In this document: piece by piece, positions 8,665 through 17,463 of the stretch
How the letters are laid out: the number at the start of each line of letters is the position of its first letter
Position numbering within the stretch: the stretch's first letter is position 1
Origin: Hyphomicrobium sp.
GTDB lineage: Bacteria > Pseudomonadota > Alphaproteobacteria > Rhizobiales > Hyphomicrobiaceae
Length of the DNA stretch: 64,000 nucleotides
Reading direction: 5' to 3'
Assembly (NCBI GenBank): GCA_016716675.1
Contig: JADJVG010000007.1
Coordinates: 124,001 to 188,000 of the forward strand
Notes under the pieces: generated by a model
Seen by the model: the letters and a program-made list of their open reading frames with translations, nothing else
Told to the model about the DNA's origin: nothing
The model's database searches: none
Program-made: the position numbers and the translations under genes

Positions 8665-9721
8665 TGAAACCTACCGCTAGTCCTGCCGCCTGAGACATTT
8701 CACCGACGACGAGTTTGCGAATGCCGGTCAACATATCGAACACCTTGCGCAGCGAAGGTGCGTATTGCTTGGGCACGCCTGCTGCGGCACCGCCCGCGCC
8801 ATCCGATTCACGCAGGGTGCGCCATGCGCCACCGACCCAGTTCTTCACCCAATCCTTGTCTTCATCGAGAAAGTTCTCAAGCCCCATGACCTGATACAGC
8901 TTGTCGAGCGACGTGATGCCGGCCGCATAATATGCCTTGGACAGATTGGCCTTGGCGTAGGGGCCGTCAAAGCCGCGCTTTTTTTCGACCTGAGGTTTGA
9001 TCTCGCTATCGGCGATCAGCTGAAATCCGGTGAGCAGCGTCTTGACCAGTTCGCTGGCGGCGTCACGCGGCTCTTTGTAGATTTCGTTGTCGGAACCCGG
9101 CCTCAGCATCTTGTCTTTCCAGCCGCCGGGCTTCGTCCAGTCGGTGTCGATCTCTTCCGCTATGTGGCTGATGTTGACCGCTATGGCTTCAGCCAATTTG
9201 CAGCGAAACACTGACTGAGGCGCCGGACCCAGGGGCACGTCGCGATCTTCGATCAACACTTCCAACGCCGGCAAGCCTTGCACCGCCGCGCTCTGTTTAG
9301 TGATTGAATCAGCGACCGCCATATCGCTTGAAGCCAGCACCTGGCGGAGTTGGCGGTTGACGATGCCACGCGGGTCTGGCCAGAACGACAGCCGCTCGCG
9401 GCGCGAGTCCACGCTCATCGGACCAAAGCGAACGAACGACACGCCTGCCCACGCCAGCACGGTGTTGCGAAACGCCGTTGTCAATTTTTCACGGGCACCG
9501 TCGTCACCGGTCCGGCACGTGCTGGCCACGTCTTCAGGCAATTGCGCCGCAGCTGTGCGGAGCGCCGCGAAGTGCGGCAGGATATGCTGTTCGAGCGTCG
9601 TCTGCACGAGCGCATAGTGGCTCTGCGCATCCTTGGCGACGGCCTGCGTGCTGCCCGCCGCGATGGCTGATATGGCCAGCATCGCGACGGCGGCAAGTGG
9701 CATCAATCGCTTCTTCATCAT
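8645..9721 (-). CDS. Imelysin family protein
   Basis: This 358-residue exported protein has a signal peptide (MMKKRLMPLAAVAMLAISAIAAG to TQAVA). The imelysin-fold helices follow, including the hydrophobic-acidic core GLPALEVLIEDRD where canonical members have GxHxxE, so this member lacks the canonical histidine. ATG 9721 was chosen because GAGG lies 8 bases upstream and the signal peptide begins there. It is the middle gene of a three-gene operon (imelysin, imelysin, DUF1513). Imelysins of this type (IrpA, EfeO-M75 relatives) are linked to iron uptake, and the exact role is unknown. Confidence 0.85.
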   Translation of the reverse strand: MMKKRLMPLAAVAMLAISAIAAGSTQAVAKDAQSHYALVQTTLEQHILPHFAALRTAAAQLPEDVASTCRTGDDGAREKLTTAFRNTVLAWAGVSFVRFGPMSVDSRRERLSFWPDPRGIVNRQLRQVLASSDMAVADSITKQSAAVQGLPALEVLIEDRDVPLGPAPQSVFRCKLAEAIAVNISHIAEEIDTDWTKPGGWKDKMLRPGSDNEIYKEPRDAASELVKTLLTGFQLIADSEIKPQVEKKRGFDGPYAKANLSKAYYAAGITSLDKLYQVMGLENFLDEDKDWVKNWVGGAWRTLRESDGAGGAAAGVPKQYAPSLRKVFDMLTGIRKLVVGEMSQAAGLAVGFNELDGD

Positions 9722-9856
9722 GCACACCACCTCTGACTGTAGAATAGAGCAACTGACCTTTCGCGAAATCATGTCATGGAATGCGCGCGTGTTCAGCAGC
9801 CTGCACGTCTTGCAATTGGTGGTATGCTTAGTCGAGCGTTAACATGTCCGCCAATT

Positions 9857-11131
9857 TTATTGCTTCCCGACAGCATCGGGATTATCGAGGCTGTCCGATC
9901 CTTCAAGTTCGATTTTGAGGTTGAGCGCACCGACGACGGCTTCAACAGCGCGGGCCTGCACCACCAGTGCGTCAACGGCATCCAGCACCAGTTTGTTGCC
10001 GGCATCATTTCCGGCAGCCAACATTTGATCGTAGGCCATCTCGCCGGAATCGGCTTTGTCTTTGATAGCTTTCATTTTGGTGAGCGTTGCCGCCAGAGCG
10101 GCGTCAACACGCTTGGCTGCTTCCGGCACCCGTTCGTGTGCCAGCGTCGCGATGCTCGCACCCTTGACCTGCGTCGCGCCGTCATAATGACCGTTCCAGA
10201 TGCCCATCATGCCGACCTGATCGTAGTAGTGGCTGTTCTGGGTGTTATCGGAGAAGCAGTCGTGTTCTTCCTCGGTGTCGTGCAGGATCACCCCCAGCTT
10301 CATGCGTTCGCCGGCGAGTTCGCCATACGAGAGCGATCCGATGCCGGTCAGAATGACCGTCAGCTTGCCGCCGTCGTCTTGAGCGTCAATGGCCTTGCGA
10401 GCATCCCCACCGACTTTCCAATCGCCGACCATCTCATCGAGATCATCGATCAAAAGGGTTGTTGCCGCTTTCAGGTAAGCCCCGCGGCGATCGCAGTTTC
10501 CGCCTGTGCAGGCCTTGAGATCGAAATCAGATGCTGGACGGTTGCCGGCCCCTGGCTTGGTGCCGTTCAAGTCCTGACCCCAGAGCAGAAACTCTATGGC
10601 GTGATAGCCGGTGGTGACATTCGACTCGACATCCATCGCCGTATTGAGTTGCACCAACAGCGCCTTGTCGATCTTTTTGGCGTCGACAACCTTGTCGCCC
10701 ATCTGGATCTTAGGATTCGCGATGACATTGGCGATATACAAAGGATTTTCGTCGCTGCTGTCGCCATAGGTATCGGCATTGACGTAGTCGATCAAACCTT
10801 CGTCGAGCGGCCAAGCATTGACCTTGCCTTCCCAATCATCGACGATTTTATTACCGAAGCGGAACCCTTCGGACTGCATGTAAGGAACGCGCGCCGCCTT
10901 CCAGGCAACGCGGGCCGCATCCAGCTTCTCCTTGGTCGGCTCAGCCAGGAGCGCATCGATCGCCTTATCCAGATCGCGGGCGCGCGCCGCCGCATCACCG
11001 AAAATCGCTTCGGCCATCGCTTCGTAGTTCGCTACGATGTCGGCCACGGCGGTTTCTGCTCGCGCACTGATGGGAGCGACCGCGAGTGCCGCTGCGAATG
11101 CCGTCGCGGCCAAAGCCGATTGCTTACTCAT
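9857..11131 (-). CDS. Imelysin family (IrpA-like) iron-regulated protein
   Basis: The product is a 424-residue secreted protein: signal peptide MSKQSALAATAFAAALAVAPISARA, then an imelysin/M75 domain. It keeps the GxHxxE motif (TTGYHAIEFLLWG), the DLNGTKPGAGNRPASDF block and EEEHDCFSDNTQNSHYYD, all typical of IrpA-like proteins. The start at 11131 follows GGAG and coincides with the signal peptide. It is the first gene of the imelysin-imelysin-DUF1513 operon. In many relatives a di-haem oxidoreductase gene sits between the two imelysins. Here only 135 bp separate them and that gene is absent. Periplasmic iron handling is inferred from the family. Confidence 0.9.
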   Translation of the reverse strand: MSKQSALAATAFAAALAVAPISARAETAVADIVANYEAMAEAIFGDAAARARDLDKAIDALLAEPTKEKLDAARVAWKAARVPYMQSEGFRFGNKIVDDWEGKVNAWPLDEGLIDYVNADTYGDSSDENPLYIANVIANPKIQMGDKVVDAKKIDKALLVQLNTAMDVESNVTTGYHAIEFLLWGQDLNGTKPGAGNRPASDFDLKACTGGNCDRRGAYLKAATTLLIDDLDEMVGDWKVGGDARKAIDAQDDGGKLTVILTGIGSLSYGELAGERMKLGVILHDTEEEHDCFSDNTQNSHYYDQVGMMGIWNGHYDGATQVKGASIATLAHERVPEAAKRVDAALAATLTKMKAIKDKADSGEMAYDQMLAAGNDAGNKLVLDAVDALVVQARAVEAVVGALNLKIELEGSDSLDNPDAVGKQ

Positions 11132-11202
11132 GTCGTGTCGCTCCGTAGAAGGCCTGGGGTTGCGGTCAGCGCCAACGCAGCGCATATTGTATACTTTTAA
11201 TG

Positions 11203-11231
11203 TGTAGAACTAAATGACCGTCCTTTGTCAA
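11203..11231 (-). promoter_or_regulatory. Candidate sigma70-type promoter of the imelysin operon
   Basis: On the minus strand TTGACA (11226-11231) is followed after 17 bp by TCTACA (11203-11208), a full -35 box and a weak -10 box, 72 bp before the imelysin start. No iron-box motif that I recognise overlaps it. Confidence 0.4.
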
Positions 11232-11360
11232 GTGGCGATCTTGGTAGCAGATAGGGACAATTGCGGCGCGCCTGCTTGCCAGATACCCTGCGAACGTGAA
11301 ACAAGCGGGCCTGAGATCGAAACTCAACTGTGGCGTTTCAGCGGAGAAGCGGTTCCGAAG

Positions 11361-11852
11361 ATGCGATTGACCAAACAGACAGGCCACGCCATCCGGATAC
11401 TGATCGACTGCGCCCAGTCGGAAATGACGCTTATCAAGGTGGCGGAGATCTCCGACCGCCTCGACATTACCAAGCAGAACGTTTTCAAAATCGTCCACAT
11501 CTTGTCGCGCGCAGGGTTTATCGCGGCCGTGCGCGGACCGAGCGGCGGCGTGAGATTGGCAAAACCAGCCCAGGATATCCGCATTGGCGACGTCGTGCGC
11601 GCCATTGAGGTCACCGATATGGAAATAGACGGTGAGCATGACGATGCACTCGCCCGACCCCAAGGGCAGGCGTCAATCAAACATGTCTTCGATGATGCGC
11701 TAATGGCATTTGTATCGGTGCTGGATCAGCACACGCTGGCGGATTTGGTGCAGCAGAAGCTCACGCCAACGAAGCGCGCGGCGGCGTCACCGTCTTCAAA
11801 AAGGCCGAAACCAGCGCCGGGCAAGAAAACCGCCGGGTCGCCCCGGCGTTAG
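11361..11852 (+). CDS. Rrf2 family transcriptional regulator without cluster cysteines
   Basis: From ATG 11361 the 163-residue product begins MRLTKQTGHAIRILIDCA and carries the Rrf2 winged helix: KVAEISDRLDITKQNVFKIVHILSRAGFI, then RGPSGGVRLAKPAQDIRIGDVVRAIE. The Rrf2 family includes iron and redox sensors such as RirA, IscR and NsrR, which bind an Fe-S cluster through three cysteines after the winged helix. That region here (EIDGEHDDALARPQGQ) has none. The only cysteine is near residue 15. The gene is divergent from the imelysin operon, so it may regulate it, but not through the usual cluster. The C-terminal tail is Lys/Pro-rich. Confidence 0.85.
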   Translation: MRLTKQTGHAIRILIDCAQSEMTLIKVAEISDRLDITKQNVFKIVHILSRAGFIAAVRGPSGGVRLAKPAQDIRIGDVVRAIEVTDMEIDGEHDDALARPQGQASIKHVFDDALMAFVSVLDQHTLADLVQQKLTPTKRAAASPSSKRPKPAPGKKTAGSPRR

Positions 11853-11919
11853 CCGCCAGTTTTCACACCGGCGGCTCGGTCGTTCGGTCGATGGAGGCCT
11901 TAGGCCGCCACCTCAGACG

Positions 11920-12658
11920 TTAGCCCATTGTTACCACGTATTCGGCATTCGCCATGTGCATGGTCCGCTGCGACCACTCGACGGGATGGCCGGATACATT
12001 GAAGGCGATTCGGCTGACATGCAGCAGCGCCTGCCCATGCGGGACGTTCAATTTTGTCGCCAAGTCCGCATCGGCGTTGACGCACGTCAGAGCTTCAGAA
12101 ACCTTTCCGATCGCTTCCCGGTAGAGGCGGCGATACAGCGAACAAGAACTGTCCACCCTCGCTCACCTGTTTCGGCAGGTCTGGAAAGCGGCCCGCCGAG
12201 ACCGTCACGCACTCGCGCGCGGTCGTGCCATTGGCGGCGCTCCAAACCGCCTCGAGCCGGTAGACAGCAGCGCCGGGCACAATATTGAGCGCCGCGCTCT
12301 CAGCGGCCGATGCCTCGCCGGTCGTAACCGTCCACGCGACACCGTGCGCCCTGACCTTGGCGCTGCCGACCACCACATTGCTGAAGCGCTCTAGCTCGGT
12401 TTCCAGTGACGTCTCGACGACATAGGTTCCACGACCCTGACGGCGCTCGATCAAATGCTCGTCCTCGAGCAGCTCCAGCGCCTTGCGCATCGTGCCGATG
12501 CTCACGCCAACGTCACGCGCCAACACCACTTCATTGGGAAGCGGCGCGCGCGGGGTCCACTCGGATCCACAGATTTTGGTGCGCAGGATTGCGGCCACCT
12601 GCATATACAGTGGCCCTGAGAATGTCGGACTGTGAGCCATGCCGGTTTGAAATGACAT
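11920..12658 (-). pseudogene. GntR/HutC family regulator, frameshifted
   Basis: The N-terminal winged helix is complete (GPLYMQVAAILRTKI, LPNEVVLARDVGVSIGTMRK, DEHLIERRQGRGTYVV) and the UTRA effector domain follows. The first frame ends at 12095 with an unrelated tail. The expected UTRA continuation (SLYRRLYREAIGKVSEAL, then ALLHVSRIAFNVSGHPVEW) is read in another frame down to 11920. Removing one base near 12153-12158 gives 738 bases, a normal 245-residue HutC-type repressor. A homopolymer error in the sequence is as likely as a real mutation. Two palindromes directly upstream look like its own operators. The effector cannot be told from the neighbours. Confidence 0.75.
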
Positions 12659-12691
12659 GGTGTGATATCTCTCTCAGTTACTTGAAAGTTT

Positions 12692-12723
12692 GTTCTTCAA
12701 AAGAACTAGACTGACGTTCAGTC
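12692..12723. promoter_or_regulatory. Two tandem 6-3-6 palindromes, candidate GntR operators
   Basis: GTTCTT-CAA-AAGAAC (12692-12706) and GACTGA-CGT-TCAGTC (12709-12723) are both perfect 6-bp arm, 3-bp spacer palindromes separated by 2 bp. They lie 34-65 bp upstream of the GntR start. Position and symmetry fit autoregulation by a dimeric winged-helix repressor. The two arms differ in sequence, so they may serve different proteins. Confidence 0.5.
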
Positions 12724-12929
12724 CACCAGTGAACAAAATTAGCCATGTTTTGTTGTCGGGCGTTTGCCGCGTTCATGTCAGTTTGTGTCAGGCGATGACG
12801 CCGGCCAGACATCGGTCAACTGCGCGGTGGATGGCCATCGGCGGGCGGTTTTACCGAGCGCGACGGATTGCAGATGAAGTGTGCGGTGGTGGATTGCTCG
12901 GCCGCTCGCTCCGGCAACGCATTGCGTGC

Positions 12930-13733
12930 CTAGTTGCGCAGCGTGCCCGTGAAGCGATAGCCCGCGCCACGCACGGTTTTCACGAGCTTTGGCGATGACG
13001 CATCGATTTCAATCTTGTGCCTAAGACGACTGACGGTCGTATCGATGGACCGTTCAAGTGGCTCGGCATTCACGCCGCCAATCACATCGATGAGAAAATC
13101 ACGCGACAACACCCGCCCAGGGTGGCGAACGAAGGCTTCGAGGACGTTATATTCGGCCGACGTCAACCTGCACACTTGGCCATCGAGTGCGCGCAGTTCG
13201 TGGCCACTCATGTCCAACACCCAATTGCCGAAGCGGATTTCGTCGGCGTTGGCGGCGGGTGTCTTCGGCCGCTGCTGTGTGCGCCGGAGCACGGCGCGCA
13301 CGCGCGCCAAGACTTCGCGATCGTTGAACGGCTTGGCTATGTAATCGTCGGCGCCGATTTCAAGCCCGACAATCCGGTCGATATCCTCCCCCCGCGCCGT
13401 CACCATGATGATTGGAACATCACTGAACGAGCGAACGTTTCGCGCGATCGACAGGCCGTCCTCGTTACGCAACGTCAGGTCCAGCGTCACCAGTGCGATA
13501 TGCTGCGATTTGAGAACGCCGAGAAGTTCGGCCTCGCTCGCCGCTTCCGCAACGGCATAGCCCGCCGTTTCGAAGATGTGCCGCAAGATACGGCGGATGC
13601 GCTCGTCGTCATCGACCACGCAGATCCGCTGATCGATGGACGTCTCTGACCTCTGGCTCCGCGCGGCTCTGGCGCTCAAGCGATCCGACTCCAATGCGCA
13701 CTTCCCAATACGGTGGCAGTTCGCGAACCGCAC
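12930..13733 (-). CDS. OmpR-family response regulator (orphan)
   Basis: This is a two-domain DNA-binding response regulator. The receiver (about residues 35-150) has the acidic pair VVDDDER, the phosphoacceptor in TLDLTLRNEDG, the conserved threonine in MVTARG and the lysine in IAKPFNDRE. The winged-helix effector domain has RLTSAEYNVLEAFVRHPGRV and ERSIDTTVSRLRHKIE, ending KTVRGAGYRFTGTL. The first 34 residues before the receiver are unusual. A downstream start, perhaps non-ATG, is likely, so 13733 is an upper bound. No sensor kinase is adjacent, and the partner is unknown. Confidence 0.88.
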   Translation of the reverse strand: MRFANCHRIGKCALESDRLSARAARSQRSETSIDQRICVVDDDERIRRILRHIFETAGYAVAEAASEAELLGVLKSQHIALVTLDLTLRNEDGLSIARNVRSFSDVPIIMVTARGEDIDRIVGLEIGADDYIAKPFNDREVLARVRAVLRRTQQRPKTPAANADEIRFGNWVLDMSGHELRALDGQVCRLTSAEYNVLEAFVRHPGRVLSRDFLIDVIGGVNAEPLERSIDTTVSRLRHKIEIDASSPKLVKTVRGAGYRFTGTLRN

Positions 13734-13835
13734 TGTCTATACCGGCATTCGGCGGCCTCTGCCATGGCCACCCCTTACCGGCCATCCGGGTGTCCACATG
13801 CCGACACCGGGCATCGGGCTAGACGGCCTACGCGG

Positions 13836-14816
13836 TCAGGAGGCGAGGCAGGTTTTCAAGCTGGCGGCCAGATTGCGCATCAAGGTGAAATAGAGATCCG
13901 GCCCCGGCGTCAGGGAAGCACCCTCGGGGTCGAGCGTGCCGGACTTGGCGGCGGTGCCGCCGGTCACGGCTTTGACCAACTTGGGCTGGAAGGACGGCTC
14001 GGCAAAAACGCAGACCGCGCCCAGCGCTGCGATTTTCTTGCGAATCGCGGTCAGGCGCTTGGCGCTCGGTTGCACCTCGGGACTGACGGTCACCGACCCG
14101 GCAGCCGACAGGCCAAAACGCCGTTCGAAATATTGGGTGGCATCGTGGAAGACGATGAACGGCTTGTCTTTGACGGGGGCAAGTTCGGCTTCAATCTCGG
14201 CTGTCAGGGCGTCGATCTTGCTCGTGAGTGCGGCCGCGTTTGCTGCAAATTTTTCGGCGTCTTCCGGATAGCGCTGAGACAGCACGCGCGTCACGTCCGC
14301 CACGATCGCCTTGGCGTTCACGGGATCGAGCCAGATGTGGCTGTCCTTCGCCGCGCCGTCGTCATGGGCATCGGCCTCGCCGTCATGCTCGCCATGGTCC
14401 TCGTGACCGTCTTCGGCATGTCCGTGCTGCTCGAACGTGTCGCCCGTGCGTTGATCGAGCACGACGACGCCGGGCGCCTCGGCGAGCGACAGCACTTTGA
14501 CGCTATCAGGAAGTGCGCTAACCACCTTCGCGGTGAACGGCTCGAGATGTTCCGACACGCGGATGAAAACGTCCGCCCCGTTAATCGCCTGTGCCCCCGA
14601 TGGCCTCAACGTGAATGTATGCGGCGATGCCGTGCCGCTGACGATCAATTCTGACGTGCCGACGCCGTCCATGACACCCGCCACGAGGGCGTGGATCGGC
14701 TTGACGGTTACAACGACCTTTGGTTCGGCGGCATGCGCCGCGCAAACCAATGAAAGCCAAAAGACCACCGGTGCGAAAGCGGCCCTTGGGTGAAACGGCA
14801 AAATTTTCACGATCAC
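13836..14816 (-). CDS. znuA: Zinc ABC transporter substrate-binding protein ZnuA
   Basis: The product is a 326-residue periplasmic zinc-binding protein of the cluster A-I family. It has a signal peptide ending SLVCAAHAA and metal-ligand regions in TVKPIHALVAGVM, ASPHTFTLRPS, SHIWLDPVNAK and FIVFHDATQYFE. Between lobes lies the histidine/aspartate-rich loop typical of zinc members (HGHAEDGHEDHGEHDG). It would deliver zinc to ZnuBC, but znuB and znuC are not adjacent here. A palindrome resembling alphaproteobacterial Zur sites lies 19 bp upstream, which indicates induction by zinc starvation. Divergent genes encode DUF1007 and a NicO-type metal exporter. Confidence 0.9.
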   Translation of the reverse strand: MIVKILPFHPRAAFAPVVFWLSLVCAAHAAEPKVVVTVKPIHALVAGVMDGVGTSELIVSGTASPHTFTLRPSGAQAINGADVFIRVSEHLEPFTAKVVSALPDSVKVLSLAEAPGVVVLDQRTGDTFEQHGHAEDGHEDHGEHDGEADAHDDGAAKDSHIWLDPVNAKAIVADVTRVLSQRYPEDAEKFAANAAALTSKIDALTAEIEAELAPVKDKPFIVFHDATQYFERRFGLSAAGSVTVSPEVQPSAKRLTAIRKKIAALGAVCVFAEPSFQPKLVKAVTGGTAAKSGTLDPEGASLTPGPDLYFTLMRNLAASLKTCLAS

Positions 14817-14834
14817 ATCTCCCTTCCCAAGAAA

Positions 14835-14852
14835 CGTATATTATAATAAACG
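14835..14852. promoter_or_regulatory. Candidate Zur box between znuA and the DUF1007 gene
   Basis: CGTATATTATAATAAACG is an 18-bp near-perfect palindrome, with 16 of 18 positions symmetric, in an otherwise GC-rich setting. It begins 19 bp upstream of znuA. It resembles the AT-rich palindrome described for Zur in alphaproteobacteria. Binding is inferred. Confidence 0.55.
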
Positions 14853-15039
14853 GAATAGCAACGGCGATCAGCACACCGCACCCGCAGCCCCCTCCAGCAC
14901 CGGCTGGCAACCTGCCTCGGCAGCGGGCCGCATTGATGCCACGATCCCACAGGTAGTAAGCTGCAAACGAGCGAATCCTGTTTTTGCGCCCGGGCCTCAC
15001 GGCCATGACGCTCGGTTCCTGCGGCGCCTAGGAGGCACT

Positions 15040-15705
15040 ATGAAGCGGACCACTGCAGTGATCGCCAGAGTTGGAGCGAGTGTTGCGGCCCTGACGGGCT
15101 TTTGGGCACCCAGCGCCAGCGCACATCCCCACGTCTGGGTGACATATGAGACGACCATCGTTTACGACAAGGGCACGGTGACCGGCGTCGAGCACGTCTG
15201 GTCGTTCGACGATATGTACACGGCCATGGCGATCCAGGGCTTGGACAAGAACAACGACGGCACCTACGACCGTGAAGAGTTGGCCGAACTGGCCCAGGTC
15301 AACATGGACGGCCTCAAGGACTTTGATTACTTCACCTTCGCCAAGCTTGGCGGCGCCGATTTGAAGTTCGCCGGTCCAAAAGACGCGTGGCTTGAACATA
15401 CCAACGGCATTCTGCGGCTGCACTTCAAGCTGCCGCTCGCCTCGCCCGTGCTTGCCGAAGCCGAGGGCCTCAACTTCTCGATCTACGATCCGTCGTTCTT
15501 CATCGCCTTCGAGCCTGAAAAGACCGACGCACTGAAGCTCGCCTCAGCGCCTGAGGGTTGCACGGCGGCATTCATTGATCCGGCCGCCGACAAGTCTGCC
15601 GAAGACACAAAGAAACTCGGCGAGGCCTTCTTCCAGGAACTCGGCGGACAGAACTTCGGCATGAGCCAAGCCAAGACGGTTGCCATCACCTGCAAGAAAT
15701 CATGA
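15040..15705 (+). CDS. DUF1007 family periplasmic protein
   Basis: This 221-residue exported protein has a signal peptide ending APSASA, immediately followed by HPHVWV, the histidine motif at the mature N-terminus of DUF1007 proteins. A calcium-loop-like sequence (LDKNNDGTYDREEL) lies near residue 70, and two distant cysteines may form a disulfide. DUF1007 genes are regularly found with NicO-type nickel/cobalt exporters and zinc-regulated genes, as here: the stop overlaps the start of the transporter by ATGA. A metal-chaperone role in the periplasm is inferred from the HPH motif and context. Confidence 0.85.
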   Translation: MKRTTAVIARVGASVAALTGFWAPSASAHPHVWVTYETTIVYDKGTVTGVEHVWSFDDMYTAMAIQGLDKNNDGTYDREELAELAQVNMDGLKDFDYFTFAKLGGADLKFAGPKDAWLEHTNGILRLHFKLPLASPVLAEAEGLNFSIYDPSFFIAFEPEKTDALKLASAPEGCTAAFIDPAADKSAEDTKKLGEAFFQELGGQNFGMSQAKTVAITCKKS

Positions 15706-16787
15706 GTGCTGCCATGTTTGGCTTGTTTCGCTATTGGCTGAGCGCGCTGGCGCTCGCGGCGGTGGCGCTGACTGCCGCCCCCGCTCTCGCACAATCCTCG
15801 AAATCGCCGCTCGGCATTCCGATGCCCACCCAGCAAACAGCGCCGGCGATAACGGCGGCGCCAGAGACACCGCAAGCAACAGCCTCAGCCCCACAGAGCG
15901 CCGGTCCGGTGACCCGCATGTGGAGCTGGATCATGGCGACGCAAAGCCAGCTCAACCGCAGCATGGCGACGGCCGTTCGCGATATGAAAAGCGAAAGCCC
16001 ATTGCGCGCCGCGGCGATCCTGATCGCCATTGCCTTTGCCTATGGGGTGCTGCACGCCGCAGGACCCGGCCACGGCAAGTCCGTGATTTCCGCCTACGTG
16101 CTCGCCAACAAGGAGACCGTCCGGCGCGGCATCGCGTTGTCGTTCTTGTCGGCCTTGTTTCAAGCGCTGTCGGCGATCCTGTTCGTCGCCATCATGACGC
16201 TGATCTTGCGGCAAACGAGCCTGCAGATGCGTTCGACGGAAGCGACCGTCGAGACGATCAGCTGGGGTCTGGTGGCAGCCGTTGGTGCTTATCTTTTGTG
16301 GCGGCAGATCAAGCCGTTTGTCACCACGGCACGCGGCGGGGATCATCACCATGACGCGCACGGCGCACACGCCCACGACCCCCATCATGTCCATGATCAC
16401 AATTGCAACTGCGGCCATGCCCACATGCCGATGCCCGATCAGTTGCAAGGCGCATGGAGCTGGAGCCGCGCCTTGCCGCTGGCGCTGTCGGTCGGCATTC
16501 GCCCGTGTTCAGGCGCCATCCTGCTGCTCATTTTCGCACTCAGCCAGGGGATGCTCTGGGCGGGCGTGCTCGGCACTTTCGCCATGGCGCTCGGCACCGC
16601 AATCACCGTGTCGTTGCTCGCCGCACTCGCGGTTGGTTCCCGCGAATGGGCGGCGCAGGCATCGGGACCGGGAAGCGTCCTGGCCGAGCGCATCCAGACG
16701 GCTGCGGGCTTTGTCGGCGCCGGCTTGGTGTTCGGCCTCGGAATTGCATTTTTCTTGGCATCGCTGAACGGCCCCGGACCACTCTAA
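15702..16787 (+). CDS. NicO-type nickel/cobalt transporter
   Basis: This 361-residue inner-membrane protein has a signal-like first helix and about six further membrane segments. Diagnostic motifs are HAAGPGHGKSVISAYVL and GIRPCSGAILLLIFAL, found in the NicO family (RcnA and relatives). A cytoplasmic or periplasmic loop near residues 208-240 is extremely histidine-rich (HHHDAHGAHAHDPHH and more, with two cysteines) and should bind divalent metal. RcnA-like members export nickel and cobalt. Co-transcription with DUF1007 and the nearby znuA and Zur-like site suggest a link to zinc instead or as well. Start and upstream stop overlap by 4 bp. Confidence 0.88.
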   Translation: MSAAMFGLFRYWLSALALAAVALTAAPALAQSSKSPLGIPMPTQQTAPAITAAPETPQATASAPQSAGPVTRMWSWIMATQSQLNRSMATAVRDMKSESPLRAAAILIAIAFAYGVLHAAGPGHGKSVISAYVLANKETVRRGIALSFLSALFQALSAILFVAIMTLILRQTSLQMRSTEATVETISWGLVAAVGAYLLWRQIKPFVTTARGGDHHHDAHGAHAHDPHHVHDHNCNCGHAHMPMPDQLQGAWSWSRALPLALSVGIRPCSGAILLLIFALSQGMLWAGVLGTFAMALGTAITVSLLAALAVGSREWAAQASGPGSVLAERIQTAAGFVGAGLVFGLGIAFFLASLNGPGPL

Positions 16788-16949
16788 CGGCAGCGCCCCC
16801 GAGCGCGGAGCGCGCGAAATCGGGCTGTCCCAATTTGAAACAGAGGTTAACCAGCTCTTTAAACTTTGCGCGCGACGGCGGCGTGCCTCGGCTAAAACCT
16901 GATCTCAGACCGGCCGCAAACGAAGGCCGGGGGATTGGGAACCGCCGTC

Positions 16950-17342
16950 ATGCGTACAATTGTTCAGATCTTTGCCGCCTTCGTGTTGCTGGTCACACCG
17001 CTCACAAGCGGCCGCGCCGAAGTCGATCCCAACGCGACCATTCCGGCCTCGGGCAATATCCAGCTGGTGGTCATGGAAGCGGAAGGCTGCATCTACTGCA
17101 CCATCTTCCGCCGCGACGTGCTGCCGTCATATGAAATGTCGGAGCGCGGCAAGGAGATTCCGGTCCGCTTCCTCGATGTGAACGACGTCGAAAAGGCGGG
17201 CATCGAGTTGCAGTCGCCGATTAACATCCTGCCAACGTTCGTGGTGATCAAAGACAATCACGAATTGGGGCGCATCCCCGGCTATATGGGCCCGGAAGAT
17301 TTCTTCCACTCCATCAATTACCTGCTGTCATCGTCCGGCTGA
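16950..17342 (+). CDS. Thioredoxin-fold periplasmic protein
   Basis: The product is a 130-residue secreted protein with a signal peptide (MRTIVQIFAAFVLLVTPLTSGRA) and a thioredoxin-like fold. The redox motif is EGCIYCTIFRR (CxxC), and the cis-proline loop is PINILPTFVVIKDN. It resembles SoxW-type thiol oxidoreductases. ATG 16950 fits the signal peptide, and a TTG five codons upstream is the only alternative. It stands alone between the metal exporter and a solute receptor. Substrate unknown. Confidence 0.75.
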   Translation: MRTIVQIFAAFVLLVTPLTSGRAEVDPNATIPASGNIQLVVMEAEGCIYCTIFRRDVLPSYEMSERGKEIPVRFLDVNDVEKAGIELQSPINILPTFVVIKDNHELGRIPGYMGPEDFFHSINYLLSSSG

Positions 17343-17463
17343 GACACCCGGCTTTATAGCTGGTGTTGATCCGCGGTGAGCGGTTGTCGGCGCGGCGGTG
17401 ATCGGCTTTGATGGCCGCGCCTGGCCGAAGTTCGTTTGGCCTGCAGCGGAAGGCCAATCGACC

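Noticed and set aside
9776..11200. Long plus-strand frame of 474 codons opposite the first imelysin gene
   Set aside because: It is antisense to a clear imelysin with signal peptide and conserved motifs. High-GC codon bias leaves such shadow frames open.
16320..16440. CAC/CAT-rich stretch considered as a DNA repeat
   Set aside because: It is explained by the histidine-rich loop of the NicO transporter and has no regular period.
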